Below, one piece after another: positions 8,140 through 14,271 of a stretch of DNA of 64,000 bases. The stretch lies in the NCBI GenBank assembly GCA_910579465.1, contig CAJTUB010000003.1, forward strand, positions 186,001 through 250,000. Direction: 5' to 3'. The position numbers were made by a program, and so were the translations under genes. The first letter of the stretch is position 1; every line of letters begins with the position of its first letter. The DNA comes from an uncultured Lachnospiraceae bacterium. GTDB lineage: Bacteria; Bacillota; Clostridia; Lachnospirales; Lachnospiraceae. A model generated the notes under the pieces. It saw only the letters and a program-made list of their open reading frames with translations. It was not told the origin of the DNA and searched no databases.

Positions 8140-9000
8140 ATGATTATATATGTGGTAAAAGAAGGAGATACCCTGACCGGAATCGCCGCCGCCACAGGCA
8201 GCAGCGTGGAACGGATTCTAAGGGATAATGCCTTGACTGACGAAAGCGTATTAGTACCGGGGCAGGCACTTGTGATTTTACAGCCGAATGTCACCCATAC
8301 GGTAGCCGAAGGAGAAACCTTTTCCGGAATCGCGCAACAGTACGGAATCAGCCCGAAGGAGCTTCTTGCCAACAATCCGGCGCTAAACGGGCGCGAGACC
8401 TTATATCCGGGAGAGACCCTGGTCATCGATTATGTAACTAACATGGAGCGGCGGGAGCTTGCAGTCAACGGCTATGCTTATCCTTATATCGACCGGGAAA
8501 TTTTGCGGAAAACCCTGCCCTACCTGACCTATATTACGTTGTTTACTTATGGGTTTACGGAGAACGGGGACTTAATCGGAATCGATGATGAAGAAGTCAT
8601 CCAGATTGCGAAGCAGTATCAGGTGGCGCCTCTGATGCTGTTATCTACCTTAACGGAGAGCGGAACCTTCAGCAACGAGCTGGCAAGTAAGATTTTTGCG
8701 GATGAGGCGGCGAGAAATAACCTGTTTGATCAGATTTTAGAAAACCTCAGAGTAAAGGGCTATTACGGGCTGGATGTAGACTTTGAGTTTGTTTTGCCGG
8801 AAGACAAAGAGAACTATGTGCAGTTTCTGACAGAGCTAAAGGCACGTCTGGAACCGGAGGGTTATCCGCTGATTACTGCGCTTGCGCCAAAGACCTCCGG
8901 GGAGCAGAGAGGGCTTTTGTATGAATCCCACGATTATCCGGCCATTGGTGCAGTCGCAGACTATGTACTTCTGATGACATATGAGTGGGGCTATACATAG
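8140..9000 (+). CDS. LysM-GH18 spore cortex/wall hydrolase (YaaH/SleL-like), 5' part of an interrupted gene
   Basis: This 286-residue frame is the N-terminal two thirds of a YaaH-like enzyme. Two LysM peptidoglycan-binding modules (about 2-46 and 51-97) lead into a GH18 barrel. The catalytic DxDxE is GLDVDFEF (D212, D214, E216). The frame runs to MTYEWGYT and hits a stop three bases past the junction with a mobile element. The missing C-terminal third lies at 13745-14182 in the same phase. Joined at the shared core, the gene would encode 430 residues, a normal length for the family. YaaH/SleL-type enzymes degrade spore cortex glycan. In its present form the barrel is incomplete and probably inactive. 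Confidence 0.88.
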   Translation: MIIYVVKEGDTLTGIAAATGSSVERILRDNALTDESVLVPGQALVILQPNVTHTVAEGETFSGIAQQYGISPKELLANNPALNGRETLYPGETLVIDYVTNMERRELAVNGYAYPYIDREILRKTLPYLTYITLFTYGFTENGDLIGIDDEEVIQIAKQYQVAPLMLLSTLTESGTFSNELASKIFADEAARNNLFDQILENLRVKGYYGLDVDFEFVLPEDKENYVQFLTELKARLEPEGYPLITALAPKTSGEQRGLLYESHDYPAIGAVADYVLLMTYEWGYT

Positions 9001-9004
9001 CCCC
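8987..9004. other. Left attachment junction (attL) of the integrated element
   Basis: The host core GGGGCTATAC (8987-8996) pairs with GGGGTTATAC at 13737-13746 as a 10-bp direct repeat with one mismatch. With the next bases it forms an 8-bp inverted repeat, GGGGCTAT-AC-ATAGCCCC. The central AC (8995-8996) is the likely crossover dinucleotide of the serine recombinase. The recombinase gene ends only 17 bp beyond. Confidence 0.75.
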
Positions 9005-9021
9005 GCTTGAGTTATGGGTGA

Positions 9022-10578
9022 TTATAAAAGTGGAAAAATGTCCAGTTCAAATTTGACCTCTTTGCGTGAACCCTTATGGTTTGCTTCTTTTTTCTGATAG
9101 GCAGCAGAGCGGAGAGCCTGCTTTAACAGATCGTTCCTATCCTGTGCGCTTTCCGTCAGAGGATATGCGTGCAGCACTTCTTTCACGAGGGGCAGGAAGC
9201 CGGTGCGGATTCTCTGGAAGCCGGCAGCGGTATCGTAGTCCTTCTGAAGCCTGACAATAGATTCCTCGCAGGCTGTAATCTGCCTGTTCAGCAAAAGCTG
9301 CCGGTTCTTGAAAATCTCCGGCGTATACAGTCCCTGCTCCAAAAGGTCATAGGTATTCCGTAGCTGCCTTTCCAGAGTATCCCTGCGCGCTTGCTCGGCA
9401 TTCAGGGCATCGAGCTTTGCGGCGGTGGAGGCGGGGAGCTGAGGAACCGGCATCCGGAGTTCATATTCCCGGCACCAGTCTGCAAGAGAGCGGAGCAGCT
9501 CCATTTCAACCATATAGAGCGGTGCGGAAACATTGCAGCAGTTCCGGTTCGGGCATTTGAGCGCTGCGTAGGAGGTGCGGCTGTTCGGACCGAGACGCGT
9601 CATAAGCCGTCCGCACAGCTTGCAGCGTACAATACCGGAGAGCGGGTTCTGCAGTTCTTTTGCCGGTGAGGTCAGGCTTTTCCGGTTCTCCTCCCTGTAA
9701 CGGGCGGCAAGCCGGAAGGTCGCTTCGTCAATGATAGGAGCATGCAGGCCGTCGCAGAGCATATAGTCCTGATTGCGTTGCCGGGTCTTTATCATTTTGC
9801 CGTTCTCATAGCTTTTCTGCTCTTTTTTGTATCCCCAGCGGATTTTTCCGGTGTAAACAGGATTGGAGAGGATATCCCGGATGCTGTCCTTCGCCCACGA
9901 GGCTCCGCGCCTTGCCGGAATCTTCATTTCATCGAGGCGGGCAGCAATTACAGTCATGCCGGCACGCGGACCGTCGCTGCCGCGGGTATACATCTCGTAA
10001 ATCAGCCGGACAACCTTTGCTTCCTCCGGGACAATTTCCAGAGAGTAGCCGGTATCATTCTTCAGCTTTACCTTACGGTAGCCGTAGGGAGGCACGGAGG
10101 CAATAAACTTCCCCTCCTTTGCCGCGGCAGCCCGCCCCGCATCGAGACGGCGCCGGATGGTTTTATATTCCCTGCGGGACATAAAAAGCCCGAACTCAAA
10201 GTATTCTTCATCGAACTCATTCTTCGGGTCATAGATTTTTGCAGGAGTGATAATTTTCGTGCCATTCCGTTTAAAGGATTTTGCAACCTGCCCCTGGTCC
10301 ATTGTGTCACCGCGGGCAAGACGTTCCACTTCAACAACAAAAACGCCGTCCCAGAGGCCGGCTTCTACCTGACGGAGCAGTTCCTGCATGACAGGCCGCG
10401 CTGCAATCGTTTCCCCGGAGACAATCTCCCGGAAGAAATTCCCAGCCGGCAGGTCAAGATGCATCCGCGCAGCCAGCTCTTCAATCGTTTTCTGGTGGCG
10501 GGCAAGGGTCTCCCCCTCGCCGCGGGCTTCTGCGTCCATATCGGCGCGAGATTTCCGGAGATAAGCGCAGTACGGCAT
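9022..10578 (-). CDS. Large serine recombinase (site-specific integrase/excisionase)
   Basis: A 518-residue recombinase. The N-terminal resolvase domain starts with the nucleophile Ser10 in AYLRKSRADMD, and conserved Arg residues lie in VVEVERLARGD. A recombinase domain follows (about 150-310, with PPYGYRKV and ILSNPVYTGKIRWG). Next comes a zinc ribbon with CKLCGRLM and CPNRNCC, then a probable coiled coil near residues 385-440. This is the standard architecture of enzymes that integrate and excise elements at short att sites. The ATG follows AAAGGAG. The gene points toward attL and stops about 25 bp from the crossover, as in other intervening elements. No recombination directionality factor is recognised by similarity. 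Confidence 0.95.
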   Translation of the reverse strand: MPYCAYLRKSRADMDAEARGEGETLARHQKTIEELAARMHLDLPAGNFFREIVSGETIAARPVMQELLRQVEAGLWDGVFVVEVERLARGDTMDQGQVAKSFKRNGTKIITPAKIYDPKNEFDEEYFEFGLFMSRREYKTIRRRLDAGRAAAAKEGKFIASVPPYGYRKVKLKNDTGYSLEIVPEEAKVVRLIYEMYTRGSDGPRAGMTVIAARLDEMKIPARRGASWAKDSIRDILSNPVYTGKIRWGYKKEQKSYENGKMIKTRQRNQDYMLCDGLHAPIIDEATFRLAARYREENRKSLTSPAKELQNPLSGIVRCKLCGRLMTRLGPNSRTSYAALKCPNRNCCNVSAPLYMVEMELLRSLADWCREYELRMPVPQLPASTAAKLDALNAEQARRDTLERQLRNTYDLLEQGLYTPEIFKNRQLLLNRQITACEESIVRLQKDYDTAAGFQRIRTGFLPLVKEVLHAYPLTESAQDRNDLLKQALRSAAYQKKEANHKGSRKEVKFELDIFPLL

Positions 10579-10692
10579 AGCAGGCTCCTTTCATTGAGTT
10601 ATATTTCATAAGTTTGTGTCATAACATCACATAATATTACGTGTACCAATAGGAAGATAGAACTCTTTATAAAATATTATATTTTTTAAAAG

Positions 10693-10727
10693 AAAGAGCA
10701 GACAACCGAAGTTCTCTGCTCTTTTTG
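10693..10727 (-). terminator. Terminator downstream of the XRE regulator gene
   Basis: A 10-bp stem (AAAGAGCAGA, 10693-10702, with TCTGCTCTTT, 10714-10723) is followed on the minus strand by a T-rich stretch. It separates the XRE gene from the recombinase gene. The surrounding 10579-10773 region is AT-rich and has no gene. Confidence 0.7.
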
Positions 10728-10773
10728 ACTGTGTTATCCAGCAACATGTAGCGTCAGGAACATTGCTGAAAAA

Positions 10774-11160
10774 CTATAGCAATGGTGACCTTTTGATTTC
10801 TTCCCAGTAGGAAATGATACGTTTTATGGCAGCAAGATCTTCTTCCGTGAACTTTGCAATAAGCTTAAGGCAGTTTTTGTGAAATTCATTTTCGCCGGAC
10901 ATAACCTGGTCAATCTGGCTGAGTGTTCCTTTCGTTTCGCTGACGAAATCTGCGAACATATTTCCTTCCCCGCGGGTCAGCCATAGATAATCCACATTGA
11001 ATTTATTGCAAATAGACTTTGTGAGTTTTTCTGAGAGAGGAAGAGTCCCGTTTTCGATAGAAGAAATACTTGGTTTGCTGACACCAAGCCTCGCACTGAA
11101 CCGTTCTATGGTAAGCCCTAGAGCATTGCGGATAGTTTTCACACGTTCTCCCTGTGTCAT
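10774..11160 (-). CDS. XRE-family transcriptional regulator of the element
   Basis: A 128-residue protein with an N-terminal helix-turn-helix of the XRE/Cro-CI class (about residues 5-60: LGLTIERFSARLGVSKPSISSIENG). A C-terminal tail of about 60 residues probably mediates dimers. The start ATG at 11160 follows AGGAGG with 8-nt spacing; a GTG three codons upstream is less likely. It lies between the recombinase (same strand) and the toxin genes (opposite strand), where an element-control repressor would be expected. Its operator is not identified. The ligand, if any, is unknown. Confidence 0.88.
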   Translation of the reverse strand: MTQGERVKTIRNALGLTIERFSARLGVSKPSISSIENGTLPLSEKLTKSICNKFNVDYLWLTRGEGNMFADFVSETKGTLSQIDQVMSGENEFHKNCLKLIAKFTEEDLAAIKRIISYWEEIKRSPLL

Positions 11161-11256
11161 AGTTTCCACCTCCTAATACTTTTAGAATACCATGATAAAA
11201 GAGGAAAGGCAAGAGGGCAGAGTCTTTTTTTCGACATTTTTTTAGAAAATTGCTGA

Positions 11257-11478
11257 ACAATAGCAGAAAAAGAGGATTCCGTTGAACTGCTTAATTATCC
11301 GGGACATGTAAAAGCAGCTCAAATTGGAGTTCAAAAACCCATTCCGGATGTAGAAGTCAATGAACTGAGGCGTGACATTTTGAATCAGGAGTGGTACAAT
11401 ATTCCTGAAAGAAAAGATAGTACCGTCTTCAAGCGGAATATTCCGGGAAACCGTCCGGCAACGCAGGGTGGAAGATAA
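11257..11478 (+). pseudogene. Truncated coding remnant of unknown family
   Basis: An open frame of about 73 codons begins right after a TGA and contains no ATG or GTG. Its translation looks protein-like, with segments NYPGHVKAAQIG and NQEWYNIPERKD, and ends at TAA 11476. It lies directly upstream of the antitoxin gene on the same strand. The lack of a start and a good composition suggest the 3' end of a gene lost by deletion. I do not recognise the family. Confidence 0.4.
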
Positions 11479-11499
11479 TATCGAAACGGAGGTTAATAT

Positions 11500-11715
11500 A
11501 TGAAACAAACTACAAAATCAGAAAAGCTTCATAATGTGTATGTTTATTGTAAGGAAAATTTTAAGCCAAGTGACAGGTTATTTGAGGATGAAGCGAGTAT
11601 TGAGGATGAAAATGAATTAAGGTTTTTCAGGGTGATTCATGAATTTTTCCTTCAAGAAAGACAAAGAGAGTATCTTAATCATAGGAGGCAAAATGGTCAA
11701 AGAGAAGACATATAA
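11500..11715 (+). CDS. Candidate antitoxin of the zeta-type toxin (small hypothetical protein)
   Basis: A 71-residue charged protein with ATG 11500 behind GGAGG. It contains no recognised DNA-binding motif. Its 3' end overlaps the toxin gene by 23 bp, the tight coupling typical of toxin-antitoxin pairs. Position and size are the only support for the antitoxin call. It is not recognisably the epsilon or PezA type, so if the role is correct the pair would be a non-classical one. Confidence 0.5.
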   Translation: MKQTTKSEKLHNVYVYCKENFKPSDRLFEDEASIEDENELRFFRVIHEFFLQERQREYLNHRRQNGQREDI

Positions 11716-12295
11716 AATTTATGCAGGGGTAAACGGTGTGGGAAAAACAACACTTTACCATTTATATGACACAGATAAATCTGAAAAACGTATCAATTCT
11801 GATGAAATATTGAAGGAAAGTGGTGGGGATTGGAAAAATAGCAGCGACCAGGGAAAGGCAATGAAAGAAGCTGTATTACAGACCAAAAAATGTTTCCAGG
11901 AAGGGGTTTCGTTTCATCAGGAAACCACATTGACTGGAAAAAGCATTATCGGAAATATACGCAAGGCAAAAGAGCTGGGATATTCTGTTCAATTACATTA
12001 TATAGGACTGGATAGTCCGGGGTTAGCGGTACAACGGGTGGAAAACAGGGTAAACGACGGAGGACACGGAATTGAAGAAGCTACAATAAGAAGCAGATAT
12101 CATGCGTCCTTGGAAAATTTGAAAGAAGTTGTCTTACTATGTGATAATGTTATAGTCTATGATAATTCAAAAGAATTTAAAGATGTGGGGCGGGCCGAAA
12201 ACGGTATATGGATAGAACTTGATAAGCAGTGTGCATGGTTATATAAAACTTTTCCCGATGCTGAATTGGGAAAGGACAGGACAAGGGAAGGATAG
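11693..12295 (+). CDS. Zeta toxin-type P-loop kinase
   Basis: A 200-residue protein of the zeta toxin family, whose known members phosphorylate UDP-N-acetylglucosamine or related sugars and block cell-wall synthesis. The Walker A motif is AGVNGVGKTTLYHL near the N-terminus. The family features INSDEI, FHQETTLTGK (acidic residue placed for substrate binding) and RVENRVNDGGHGI with an arginine-rich helix follow. The start at 11693 is preceded by AGGAGG; the longer frame upstream reads into the antitoxin. Probably the toxin of an addiction module that keeps the element in the cell. Whether it is active is unknown, but no frameshift or missing motif is seen. Confidence 0.82.
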   Translation: MVKEKTYKIYAGVNGVGKTTLYHLYDTDKSEKRINSDEILKESGGDWKNSSDQGKAMKEAVLQTKKCFQEGVSFHQETTLTGKSIIGNIRKAKELGYSVQLHYIGLDSPGLAVQRVENRVNDGGHGIEEATIRSRYHASLENLKEVVLLCDNVIVYDNSKEFKDVGRAENGIWIELDKQCAWLYKTFPDAELGKDRTREG

Positions 12296-12371
12296 ACGTC
12301 AGGCTGTTATAGGTAAGGGATAAAAACAGGCGTATTAATTTAATCACGATGATAAGAAAGAAGGATAAAAC

Positions 12372-12752
12372 ATGGAAAGGATAAGTATAAAGGATATTAT
12401 TGCTTTGTCGGAAAATAACGATAAGACATTATTGTATGGGCAATTTTTAGATGATTTTTACTATGAAAAAGAGAAGGAAAATAAATATAATTTAATAAAG
12501 GATGAGCCGGCGCATATGCAAGGGGAAGATGTATTTATGTGTATGCTTGCGTGTGCTGCACATAAACTTGCAAGAGATTATGGATTAAAAATTCCTGATT
12601 GGGTTATGAAAAGTAAGTATGTCTTGAAAAAAAAGTATTATGCTTTTGATACAAAAAACAAGGAATACCAGGAGTATTTAGAAAAAACAACACCAGAAGA
12701 ATATAGGAGCAGAAACTTGATGTTGGGTGATACGGTACTGGAGAGGCGTTGA
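12372..12752 (+). CDS. Hypothetical protein in the toxin-antitoxin region
   Basis: A 126-residue, Lys/Glu/Tyr-rich, probably soluble protein. ATG 12372 follows AAAGGA. I do not recognise a family. It shows no signal peptide, no membrane segment and no clear nucleic-acid-binding motif. It lies 76 bp after the toxin gene on the same strand and could be a third component of that module or an independent cargo gene. Its AT-rich composition matches the toxin gene rather than the host. Confidence 0.65.
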   Translation: MERISIKDIIALSENNDKTLLYGQFLDDFYYEKEKENKYNLIKDEPAHMQGEDVFMCMLACAAHKLARDYGLKIPDWVMKSKYVLKKKYYAFDTKNKEYQEYLEKTTPEEYRSRNLMLGDTVLERR

Positions 12753-12765
12753 CAGGGATGATAGG

Positions 12766-12846
12766 ATGACAAAAGAAGATATCGAAACAGTCAAAAAGTC
12801 GGAAGCAACAGCATTAAACCGGAAAAGACGGACAAAGGCGGTGTAA
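12766..12846 (+). CDS. Possible 26-residue peptide ORF
   Basis: ATG 12766 opens a 26-codon frame (MTKEDIETVKKS...) rich in Lys and Arg, ending at TAA 12844. The ribosome site is weak (AGGGAT upstream). Its 3' end runs into the terminator stem. It could be a decayed gene end or a small peptide; support is slight. Confidence 0.2.
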   Translation: MTKEDIETVKKSEATALNRKRRTKAV

Positions 12847-12876
12847 ACCAGCATCTTTATCCGTCTTTTCTTTTTG
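12823..12876 (+). terminator. Terminator after the toxin-antitoxin region
   Basis: AAAAGACGGA (12823-12832) pairs with TCCGTCTTTT (12860-12869), and an inner CAAAG/CTTT extends the stem. CTTTTTG follows. This ends transcription from the toxin side. The long perfect hairpin begins inside its tail. Confidence 0.65.
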
Positions 12877-12937
12877 TAGCATCTTTAATAAACCACCTGC
12901 ATAGCAGGTGGTTTATTAAAGATGCTACAAAAAGAAA
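12867..12937. repeat. Perfect 34-bp inverted repeat with a 3-nt loop
   Basis: The arms 12867-12900 and 12904-12937 are exact reverse complements and are separated only by ATA. A stem this long is far beyond a normal terminator. It has T-rich and A-rich ends and a GC core CCACCTGC. It stands directly upstream of the structured, intron-like region and could be a strong bidirectional terminator, an inverted duplication at an insertion point, or a replication or recombination hairpin. Confidence 0.85.
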
Positions 12938-12941
12938 GGCC

Positions 12942-13060
12942 GGTGAGCCCTAAGGCCCACCGCCTCCGTGACTGAAAAGACGGTTCAGTCGAACAGACGA
13001 CCCTGTCGGATAGTCAGTTGGGACGATGAAGGACCTCATGTGGAAGTCAGAGGTAGTTCA
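12942..13060 (+). ncRNA. Possible group II intron domain I remnant
   Basis: The stretch folds into consecutive hairpins: GGTG-A-GCC/GGC-C-CACC (12942-12961), then GACTGAA/TTCAGTC. It starts with GTGAG, similar to a group II intron 5' end. It also contains ATGTGGAAGTCAGAGG (13038-13053), which from memory resembles the domain I region upstream of intron reverse-transcriptase genes. No reverse transcriptase and no domain V are present. A further nested stem (CTATAC/GTATAG enclosing GGCTG/CAGCC) lies at 13106-13144. The assignment rests on remembered motifs and is tentative. The 13061-13336 stretch holds no convincing gene. Confidence 0.35.
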
Positions 13061-13336
13061 GTATATAGTATTTTTATTTAGTATTTTTGGTGTTGTCCCA
13101 TGCTACTATACGCGGCTGGGTAACAGCCTGTAACTAAAGTATAGAGGGGTTATCTGGAAAAGTCAATAGAAATTGACGAAAAATAGGAGAATGGCAAAAA
13201 CAAATTTAAGAAATGTGACGAAAAAAGTCGAATTTGTAAGTAAACAGTGCAGGGACTCAGGGAGAAGATACCGGGGATAGGACAATCTGTAATTTTCATA
13301 GGATAAACAAGGAGAAAAGGGAAGAAGGGTAATTTT

Positions 13337-13546
13337 ATGGCAGTAGTAAAAGTATACCATGAACCTGGTCATGCGCTGGTGCGTGTCCATGACGATTACA
13401 TCCAGCCGCCGGAAGTGCGGGAGCAGCTGCTTGCGAATCTCAGCAGAATAACGTACGACATTCTTTGGAGGAGGGAGGAGAAGCGTATTATGGAAGAGCA
13501 GGCGGCTAAGGAAAAAAGATGGAAGGAGGTGGAACGGGATGAATGA
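13337..13546 (+). CDS. Small element-borne protein of unknown function
   Basis: A 69-residue protein. The N-terminal half is mixed, and the C-terminal half is a charged helix (RREEKRIMEEQAAKEKRWKE). A GAAGG-type ribosome site precedes ATG 13337. Its end overlaps the next small gene by 8 bp. It lies at the attR end of the element, opposite the recombinase. Small charged proteins in this position can act as recombination directionality factors, but no sequence feature proves it. Confidence 0.6.
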   Translation: MAVVKVYHEPGHALVRVHDDYIQPPEVREQLLANLSRITYDILWRREEKRIMEEQAAKEKRWKEVERDE

Positions 13547-13661
13547 CAGCCTGAGTCTGATAGACTGCTATCTGTATGCAGCATGCGGTCTGAAAGCAGT
13601 GGTGGATAACGGTGAGGTGACGGGGTTTGCGCCGGAACCGGAAGAAGTGCCGGAGGAATGA
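13539..13661 (+). CDS. 40-residue element-borne protein, translationally coupled
   Basis: ATG 13539 overlaps the previous stop codon and follows GGAGGT (13525-13530). The 40-residue acidic product (SLIDCYLYAACGLKAVVDNG, then a Glu/Pro tail) matches nothing I know. The overlap and strong ribosome site support real translation. With its neighbour it forms a two-gene unit near attR. Confidence 0.5.
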   Translation: MNDSLSLIDCYLYAACGLKAVVDNGEVTGFAPEPEEVPEE

Positions 13662-13736
13662 GAAGGCCGCCCTTAGGAACAGACTCTGCCGGGCGCAAGG
13701 CAAAAACGACTATATCCAGTAACCTGTAACCTGCGC

Positions 13737-13750
13737 GGGGTTATACCTAC
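13737..13750. other. Right attachment junction (attR) of the integrated element
   Basis: GGGGTTATAC (13737-13746) matches the attL core with one mismatch, then continues into host DNA (CTACGG). The element-side arm upstream has TAAC (13727-13730) and GCGGGG (13735-13740). These mirror CCCCGC and GTTA just inside attL, as expected for the two halves of a dyad attP. Confidence 0.75.
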
Positions 13751-14182
13751 GGTCCGCCTATGGCGGTGGCGCCGTTAAATAAGGTGAAGGAAGTATTGGA
13801 TTACGGGGTATCCGTAATTCCGCGGGAAAAGATTTTGCAGGGTATGCCGAATTACGGCTATGACTGGACGCTTCCTTTTGTATTTGGAACGTCGATGGCG
13901 CGCTCTATCGGCAATGTGGAAGCAGTCGAGATTGCAATGCGTTACCGGACCTCTATCCAATACGATGAAATTGCCGCAACACCGTTCTTTTATTATACAG
14001 ACGAGGAGGGCAGGGCGCACGTTGTCTGGTTTGAGGATGCAAGGAGCATACAGGCAAAGCTTTTATTAAATGAGAGCTATCCGCTCCAGGGAATCAGCTA
14101 TTGGAACATTATGCGGTATTTTCCGCAGAACTGGCTGGTAGTCAATAACATGGTACGGATAAGAAACGTGTATCTGACCTGA
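13745..14182 (+). CDS. GH18 spore hydrolase (YaaH/SleL-like), 3' part of the interrupted gene
   Basis: This frame encodes the missing C-terminal third of the GH18 barrel: YGPPMAVAPLNK, PNYGYDWTLPF, FFYYTDEEGRAHVVWFEDA, GISYWNIMRYFPQNWLVVNN. It has no start codon with a ribosome site of its own; the first ATG (13760) is internal to the domain. Reading across GGGGYTATAC joins it in frame to residue 286 of the 5' part. The sequence shows no extra stop or frameshift, so selection seems to have kept it readable or the insertion is recent. On its own it would not be an active enzyme. Confidence 0.85.
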   Translation, partial: TYGPPMAVAPLNKVKEVLDYGVSVIPREKILQGMPNYGYDWTLPFVFGTSMARSIGNVEAVEIAMRYRTSIQYDEIAATPFFYYTDEEGRAHVVWFEDARSIQAKLLLNESYPLQGISYWNIMRYFPQNWLVVNNMVRIRNVYLT

Positions 14183-14215
14183 GACAGTAAACGGTGAGGC
14201 TTCCAGGATTGTAAA

Positions 14216-14267
14216 AGCCCCCTTCCATTGGTCATAGTTATTCTTTCTTGCCAATGGAAGAGGGGCT
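14216..14267. terminator. Bidirectional terminator between the GH18 3' part and the convergent gene
   Basis: The arms AGCCCC-C-TTCCATTGG (14216-14231) and CCAATGGAA-G-AGGGGCT (14251-14267) form a long stem with one mismatch. It lies between convergent genes and its flanks carry short T-tracts on both strands. Confidence 0.75.
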
Positions 14268-14271
14268 GTTC

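Larger units (their letters stand above)
8997..13744. mobile_element. 4.75-kb serine-recombinase integrative element inside the GH18 gene
   Basis: The element is bounded by the attL and attR cores, 4,750 bp apart. It holds a large serine recombinase next to attL, an XRE-type regulator, a truncated coding remnant, a zeta-type toxin with a candidate antitoxin, a 126-residue protein of unknown function, a perfect 34-bp hairpin, a possible group II intron remnant, and two overlapping small genes near attR. No replication, conjugation or virion genes are seen, so it is not an obvious prophage or conjugative element. It splits the host reading frame so that precise excision restores it. Genes around the toxin are more AT-rich than the host DNA, which points to outside origin. 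Confidence 0.85.

Noticed and set aside
9742..10611. Plus-strand open frame of about 289 codons across the recombinase
   Set aside because: It is antisense to conserved recombinase domains, has no ribosome site and shows no recognisable protein.
13191..13280. 29-codon ORF MAKTNLRNV... within the element
   Set aside because: The AGGAGA precedes the ATG with almost no spacing, and there is no coding signal or family; it may be part of the structured region.
8997..13744. Prophage
   Set aside because: Only a recombinase, a regulator, a toxin module and small genes are present; no structural, packaging or lysis genes.
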